From M55B129 sp034189085 (lineage in GTDB: Bacteria > Bacillota > Dethiobacteria > DTU022): a stretch of DNA of 28,770 nucleotides. Positions 24,402-28,770 of this stretch are shown piece by piece. Numbering within the stretch: position 1 is the first letter of the stretch; every line of letters begins with the position of its first letter. The position numbers and the translations under genes were made by a program. Below the pieces are notes generated by a model. That model saw only the letters and a program-made list of their open reading frames with translations, was not told the origin of the DNA and did not search any database. The stretch spans positions 1 to 28,770 of the forward strand of contig JAXHVH010000030.1 in the NCBI GenBank assembly GCA_034189085.1. Reading direction: 5' to 3'.

Positions 24402-24862
24402 AGGTTAACCCTCCTTTCCTTATTTTCACCGTAATGATAGGTATGATAGGCTACTACAGACTGAAAATGAGGCAAAAAACCTTTAATAATATCCTTGCTG
24501 TTTTCAATCGATGATGTGTTAATGTTGATAAATTTATAAAAATTTTCTGGGACGTTCTCTTTACCATATGCTTCAGCAACAAAAGCATCCAGAACCTTGA
24601 TATCGTTTATCAGTTTTTTTTCATTTTGCGAGTAATTAAAAGCTTTTTCTGCTGTTTTTGCATGTCCATAAAACCGTCTGAGCTGTCCCGTGGTCAACCC
24701 ATGGCCAAAGCTTTTTGCTACCCTTGATGCTGTATCTACAAGCAGATTGGTCTTGATTTCTCCCTCCTGATCAAAGTAGCCACCTTTGAGGTATTCCTGA
24801 GGGAAACTTCCTGCCCGGTTATCACTCCCCTTTCTGGAACTTCCGCCTTGATTCTTATTCAT
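24398..24862 (-). CDS. csm2: Type III-A CRISPR small subunit Csm2
   Basis: A 154-residue mainly helical protein. The signature is in the middle (LLVDTASRVAKSF then TTGQLRRFYGHAK), with a low-complexity, Gly/Ser/Asn-rich first 30 residues. Csm2 lines the inner filament of the Csm complex along the crRNA-target duplex. The ATG follows the cas10 stop with no gap, GGGAGG lies 8 bases upstream, and it overlaps csm3 by 4 bases. Confidence 0.9.
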   Translation of the reverse strand: MNKNQGGSSRKGSDNRAGSFPQEYLKGGYFDQEGEIKTNLLVDTASRVAKSFGHGLTTGQLRRFYGHAKTAEKAFNYSQNEKKLINDIKVLDAFVAEAYGKENVPENFYKFININTSSIENSKDIIKGFLPHFQSVVAYHTYHYGENKERRVNL

Positions 24863-27208
24863 TTAATCAACCTCCCTCGTACTGCAATATGCGTAATCAG
24901 CGATTGGACCCAAGCTCTCCAAGTTAACATCCATATTTTCCAGCAACTTTTCATGCCAAGCTAAAACCTGTTGATCGATATTTCGGTCTTTTTTGCTGCG
25001 GCCAATCCAGTAAGCCAGAAAGGCTTTATAAAGTAAGCCTTCCACATTGTTTTCACAAATAAAACTCTGGTACAATTGATCGTATTGTTTAAGGCGCCAT
25101 AGATCAGCTTTATTCATTTTTCTACTGTTAATCCAGCGGGACAAATTTTGACCCTCGGTTACGGTAACCCTTAAACCTTCCCAGGATAATGTCCTACCAA
25201 ATATACTAACCTGGTTACGGCTTTCACTACAGTTCGGCCTGATATTTTCTTTAGCTTGTTCAAGCATCATTTCTGTCGATTGCATTGCTTTTGATACGGG
25301 GGTTCTTGTCCTAACTAAGGATATTCCTGCCGAAAAAGTTAAATTGGGGTTCGAACCGGTAAAGCGACAAAACTCACCTTGTATAGACAAAGCCAGCTCG
25401 ATAATTTCATTCCATGGGCCGATAATTACCAGATCATCCCCACCAGAAAAAACAGTGTAGCAGTTTGGGTATTTGTCATGTAATAGTTCGTTAATATAAC
25501 CGGTAAAAAAAAGATCCAGCATTCGGCTTAAGGTGGCAACCCTTGAAATAGTATCGAAATTATCATTTTCCTGTTTTAATCCAAAAGCAAATAACTTACC
25601 GAGATGATCAACATCAGCCTTCAAGAAAGCAAGTTTTTTTACTCCTTTGCTGCAACTGGCAATTTCATCGAAAATCATGATCCGGTCTTCTCTTATGGGG
25701 ACATGATTAGCGAGGTGATAGAAAAAAACCGGACGGTCAAGCGGGATATTGTTGTCATTTAAAATTACCGTTAGTTCGCTTTCGTCATTATCTCTACCAA
25801 TTTCTTTTTTTAGTTTTATACCGATATTAAAACCTGCTTCGATATCATAATCAGAAGAAGTAAAATCTATTATTTGCGTCTTTGGTAACCGACTACCCAA
25901 TTCCATTTCCTTTAAACATCGGGAGCCGTAACCTATGTCATCTATTGTTTTTTTGGCAAACTCTCGGCCACAACCCCGACAGGGACCGAGTCCATATTCA
26001 TCGTTAACATCGAATGTAAAATTTTTTTCTACCCATCCTGAATCATGCTGTAGCACACTTATAAAGGGCATCATCTTTTTTTGTGTTAGTTTTCGATTTA
26101 CCTTTTCTACCATTGTGCCAAATACATTAAAATTCTCCCCAGAAAGACTTTGATAAGCGAGGTTTATAGCCAACTCTCCCCTGTAAGTATCAAGCATCCA
26201 GCGGTCTAAAGTGTCCTGGGTTTTATTTATAGCAGCTATAGCTTCTTCAATATTCGGCATAAGAACATAGAATCTTCCACCTGATGACATAATAATATTA
26301 GCCAAAGGCAGATTAAGCTCTCGAATCAATTGGTGTGCTGTTAATTCAGAAAGCATGTTGATTAAAAATGAACGAGCCCTTAGTTTACGAGCAACCCCAC
26401 TGCTGCCAATGCTGATTCCTGAAAATATATAGTTCTGGATACCAGAAATATCACCAACCACAAGAAGAAATTTATCTTCGCTGTCTTTTTTAATGTTTTC
26501 TATGCTGAGGTTCTTGTGGGCCCGATGATACAAATACAAGCTGGAAGCAATAGCACTGGTTGTTTTTAGATGATCAAAAAGAGATACATCGGCAATGTTT
26601 TCCTGACTGTTTGATGGAATACACCACGTATACTTTAACAAAAGTGAATAAAGTCCCGTATAAAGGGTATCATAATCTGGTCTTTTTTGAACCAATCTGG
26701 CAAAATCACCTCCAAAATCCCGAAGGAGATCATTTAGATCTTTTTCCGTTTGCTCCCTGATATCTTCTGGAAAACAATTTTTGGGAGAATAAACTCCAAC
26801 TTTATATCCAAGCATCTTCGGTAGTTTTTTCCCAATATCCAAACGGCAGAAAACAGAATCGAGAGGCCGAGTTTTATAATCATGATAAATATCCCCTGTT
26901 TCGCCACGCTCTGCAGATGAATAGTTGTCTGCACGACTGACGAGAAGAGCTAAAGGTATTATTTCTTGAGGAGCGCTGTTTACCTGGAGTTCCTCTGGAA
27001 AACCTGGATGTTCGTGGTGTTTCAAGACCAAATTTTCAAGTAAATTTACATCGCATACAGAAGCAAAAGTATCTTTAAATGCTCTGACGAATCTGGCAGA
27101 AACCTCGGGGTGTTTCCCGGTCACCTTAAGACCGGGGAAATTACCTTTTTGAAAAAATTTACCAATGTCATGCAGCAAACCTGCTAAGGCAACTGTTTTA
27201 TATTCCAA
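24863..27208 (-). CDS. csm1: Cas10/Csm1, HD nuclease and cyclic-oligoadenylate synthetase
   Basis: The 781-residue large subunit of the Csm complex. An N-terminal HD domain carries His13-Asp14 in LLHDIGKF and a later KHHEHPGFP. There is a Cys-rich zinc motif (CRGCG...C) around residues 410-430. The second palm domain has GGDD at 589-592 (FSGGDDLVIIG), with the matching strand LAFLKADVDHLGKLF before it. Target RNA binding should switch on single-strand DNA cleavage and conversion of ATP to cyclic oligoadenylates, which activate Csm6. Both active sites look intact. The start is TTG, with AGGGA 9 bases upstream. csm6 ends 44 bases before it. Confidence 0.95.
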   Translation of the reverse strand: MEYKTVALAGLLHDIGKFFQKGNFPGLKVTGKHPEVSARFVRAFKDTFASVCDVNLLENLVLKHHEHPGFPEELQVNSAPQEIIPLALLVSRADNYSSAERGETGDIYHDYKTRPLDSVFCRLDIGKKLPKMLGYKVGVYSPKNCFPEDIREQTEKDLNDLLRDFGGDFARLVQKRPDYDTLYTGLYSLLLKYTWCIPSNSQENIADVSLFDHLKTTSAIASSLYLYHRAHKNLSIENIKKDSEDKFLLVVGDISGIQNYIFSGISIGSSGVARKLRARSFLINMLSELTAHQLIRELNLPLANIIMSSGGRFYVLMPNIEEAIAAINKTQDTLDRWMLDTYRGELAINLAYQSLSGENFNVFGTMVEKVNRKLTQKKMMPFISVLQHDSGWVEKNFTFDVNDEYGLGPCRGCGREFAKKTIDDIGYGSRCLKEMELGSRLPKTQIIDFTSSDYDIEAGFNIGIKLKKEIGRDNDESELTVILNDNNIPLDRPVFFYHLANHVPIREDRIMIFDEIASCSKGVKKLAFLKADVDHLGKLFAFGLKQENDNFDTISRVATLSRMLDLFFTGYINELLHDKYPNCYTVFSGGDDLVIIGPWNEIIELALSIQGEFCRFTGSNPNLTFSAGISLVRTRTPVSKAMQSTEMMLEQAKENIRPNCSESRNQVSIFGRTLSWEGLRVTVTEGQNLSRWINSRKMNKADLWRLKQYDQLYQSFICENNVEGLLYKAFLAYWIGRSKKDRNIDQQVLAWHEKLLENMDVNLESLGPIADYAYCSTREVD

Positions 27209-27252
27209 CTTATCACTTCCCTTAATTAGAAAATTATAGGGACTTATTATCG

Positions 27253-28530
27253 TTAAAGATTAGAAAAAATCAAATTTTCTAATTCAGTTAATGCTTCTTT
27301 GGAAAATGGGTATCCAGACAAATCATTATCGGGGAATACTATTCTCAGCAACTCAGCAGCAAGATCAAGAGCCTTCTTGGCTTGTTCAGCTTCCACTGAG
27401 TTCATCCCGTGATTATTTATAGTGTTATTTCTCTGTTTAGAAAACTCATTTAGTTTGTTTTCAAGAGTTTCGGGGATTATTTTCTGGTTCTTCCTTCCCT
27501 CGTATAATTTGCTTATATCGTAAGTATTTAAAAAACCTCTCTTCTTTTTGATTTCTTTTTTTACCTCTTCCGGCTGGTATTCTATATTACTCTTCGCGTT
27601 GATTCCCAATTCATGGTGGGCAATATAATAAAAAACACCTTCATAAATTCTCTTAAACCGGCTAAGGCAATCAATGTATTGTTTGCATAAATAACGCCTA
27701 TGCGCATTATGGTAGAGATCGGCAAGGTTGATATAATCTTCAACTTCACCTATTTTGATAATTTGATCAAGGATTTTAAGTTGCGATTCCAGCTTATTAG
27801 AAAGATCGACAAAACCGTAGCGCTGGATATGCTCATAACTCTTTTCAAGACAATCTTTTGCTTCCCAATGTTGATAAAGATCCCAATGGAAATAGCCTTT
27901 GATAAGATCTAAAAAAGTTTCTGCTATTTTTTCCCGTTTTGGATAAATCGTATAGCAAGCAAGACCGCACATTTCATTAGCTGAAGCATCGAAGTTTATA
28001 CAACTAAAATATTCTTTCGCTCTACGAATTTGATTGCTTTCTTCAAGAAAATGCGTATCAACTTCCCGCAACCTGCTTTGTTCATTTTTAATGAATTGTG
28101 GGTTGATAACTTGATAGGTTTTCGCCTTGATTCTGTTGCTGCTGACTAAAACTAAAAAAGCCGCTTGAATTTGAGGAGTACCAGAAGATACGGATATATA
28201 ATATTCTGTTTCACTTTTAGAATACTGATTTTTTATTTCATCAATTTCGTCGGTTAACTGCTGAATAATACTTCTATAATCTGTCGGATCTGGTAAGTTT
28301 AGAGGCCTTTTACAAATCATCAGTTCTGGGTAATTTTCCTGTAATTGCCTAATGAGCGCTTCACTATTATCTTCTGTCCAGGTATAGGTAGGATCAACTT
28401 GTTTTCTTGTCGGAAATAAATATATTACATTAGGGTTTAATTCTTTAACTGCGGTCAAAACAGGCCCATCACTCTGGTTTCGCCCTTGCGGATCATTATT
28501 GCCTACTGAAGATATGAGGACTTTAAACAT
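27253..28530 (-). CDS. csm6: Csm6-like CARF-HEPN ribonuclease
   Basis: A 425-residue accessory effector. The N-terminal CARF domain has VLISSVGNNDP and, near residue 120, ISVSSGTPQIQAAF, the ligand-binding motifs. The C-terminal HEPN domain has Arg367-x6-His374 (RNNTINNHG). Cyclic oligoadenylate made by Cas10 should activate it to degrade RNA nonspecifically. I start it at ATG 28530, one residue before the first CARF strand. The frame is open to a TTG at 28620, but that adds 30 residues of unrelated sequence and lacks a good ribosome site; the site before 28530 is also weak (GGGATGATG). First gene of the type III operon seen here. Confidence 0.88.
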   Translation of the reverse strand: MFKVLISSVGNNDPQGRNQSDGPVLTAVKELNPNVIYLFPTRKQVDPTYTWTEDNSEALIRQLQENYPELMICKRPLNLPDPTDYRSIIQQLTDEIDEIKNQYSKSETEYYISVSSGTPQIQAAFLVLVSSNRIKAKTYQVINPQFIKNEQSRLREVDTHFLEESNQIRRAKEYFSCINFDASANEMCGLACYTIYPKREKIAETFLDLIKGYFHWDLYQHWEAKDCLEKSYEHIQRYGFVDLSNKLESQLKILDQIIKIGEVEDYINLADLYHNAHRRYLCKQYIDCLSRFKRIYEGVFYYIAHHELGINAKSNIEYQPEEVKKEIKKKRGFLNTYDISKLYEGRKNQKIIPETLENKLNEFSKQRNNTINNHGMNSVEAEQAKKALDLAAELLRIVFPDNDLSGYPFSKEALTELENLIFSNL

Positions 28531-28649
28531 AATTATTTCATCATCCCAATCTTTGAGAAAAAATACTTCGCTATTTATTAAGCAAAATGTTAATAGTTTA
28601 TAAAAGTAATAATGCTTCAATTCTCGTTAAATTCCAAAAACCCTCCTCA

Positions 28650-28770
28650 GTATAAACGCTACAATAAAAGTGATCCAGTTTTAAGCGAAACGCCAGAAAA
28701 AAAGTGATCCACTTCCAAAAATAACCTGTATAGTCATAAGAGTGAACAAAATTGACTAGACAGGGGTGAG
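28650..28770. mobile_element. Probable terminal region of an IS21-family element
   Basis: Two direct 24-base repeats, 28654-28677 and 28688-28711, both begin AAACGC and end AAAAGTGATCCA. Multiple such repeats, containing TGGATCACTTTT on the other strand, are typical of IS21-family ends, where they bind the IstA transposase. No transposase gene is complete before the window ends. The assignment rests on recall of these end sequences, not on a match. Confidence 0.45.

Noticed and set aside
28531..28620. Thirty-residue N-terminal extension of csm6 from TTG 28620
   Set aside because: The CARF domain begins at the ATG at 28530. The extension lacks a good ribosome site and overlaps promoter-like sequence.
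1..28770. tRNA or rRNA genes
   Set aside because: No cloverleaf with a T-loop GTTCRANNC pattern and no rRNA segments were noticed on either strand.

Overview
The window looks like a chromosomal segment of an anaerobic member of the Clostridia/Firmicutes. This rests on FabK-type enoyl-ACP reductase, a Gram-positive-like glutamine synthetase, a clostridial-type hybrid cluster protein beside an Rrf2 regulator, a large Old-Yellow-Enzyme/Fe-S/flavin reductase, strong AGGAGG ribosome sites and frequent TTG/GTG starts. I cannot name the species.

Positions 1-19,300 are mostly ordinary metabolism. In order they hold a MOT1-family molybdate/sulfate transporter behind what looks like an attenuated RNA leader; citrate synthase followed by a beta-CASP metallo-beta-lactamase RNase-like protein; two universal stress proteins flanking an unknown 83-residue protein; and a divergent fatty-acid cluster (fabK-fabZ on minus, fabH-fabD-fabG-fabF on plus, no acpP). 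Next come a two-part flavin enoate/dienoyl-CoA reductase-like enzyme, an rrf2-hcp pair probably dealing with nitrosative or oxidative stress, glutamine synthetase with a structured leader and an apparently non-canonical start, and a DUF4213/DUF364 protein.

Positions 19,300-28,770 are visibly more AT-rich and form an accessory island. It starts with a HicAB toxin-antitoxin locus whose hicA is frameshifted, with a perfect 27-bp palindrome at its promoter. A decayed tyrosine-recombinase remnant follows, with the oldest end of a CRISPR array lying against it. The array has 19 intact 37-nt repeats, 18 spacers of 33-35 nt, and one further degenerate repeat. Read on the minus strand, the repeat ends in ATTGAAAC, the classic crRNA 5' tag, so the leader is at the 21,838 end. 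Upstream of the leader and on the same strand is a type III-A operon in the order csm6, cas10/csm1, csm2, csm3, csm4, cas6. Cas10 has intact HD and GGDD motifs and Csm6 has CARF and HEPN motifs, so cyclic-oligoadenylate signalling is predicted. csm5, cas1 and cas2 are not in the window. The right edge carries paired 24-bp repeats like the ends of IS21-family elements.

The points most worth checking are the csm5-less operon, a cas6 gene that seems to start at CTG, a glnA gene that seems to start at ATC, the block-wise mosaic of CRISPR repeat variants, the recombinase remnant fused to the array end, and the candidate attenuator RNAs ahead of the MOT1 transporter and glnA.
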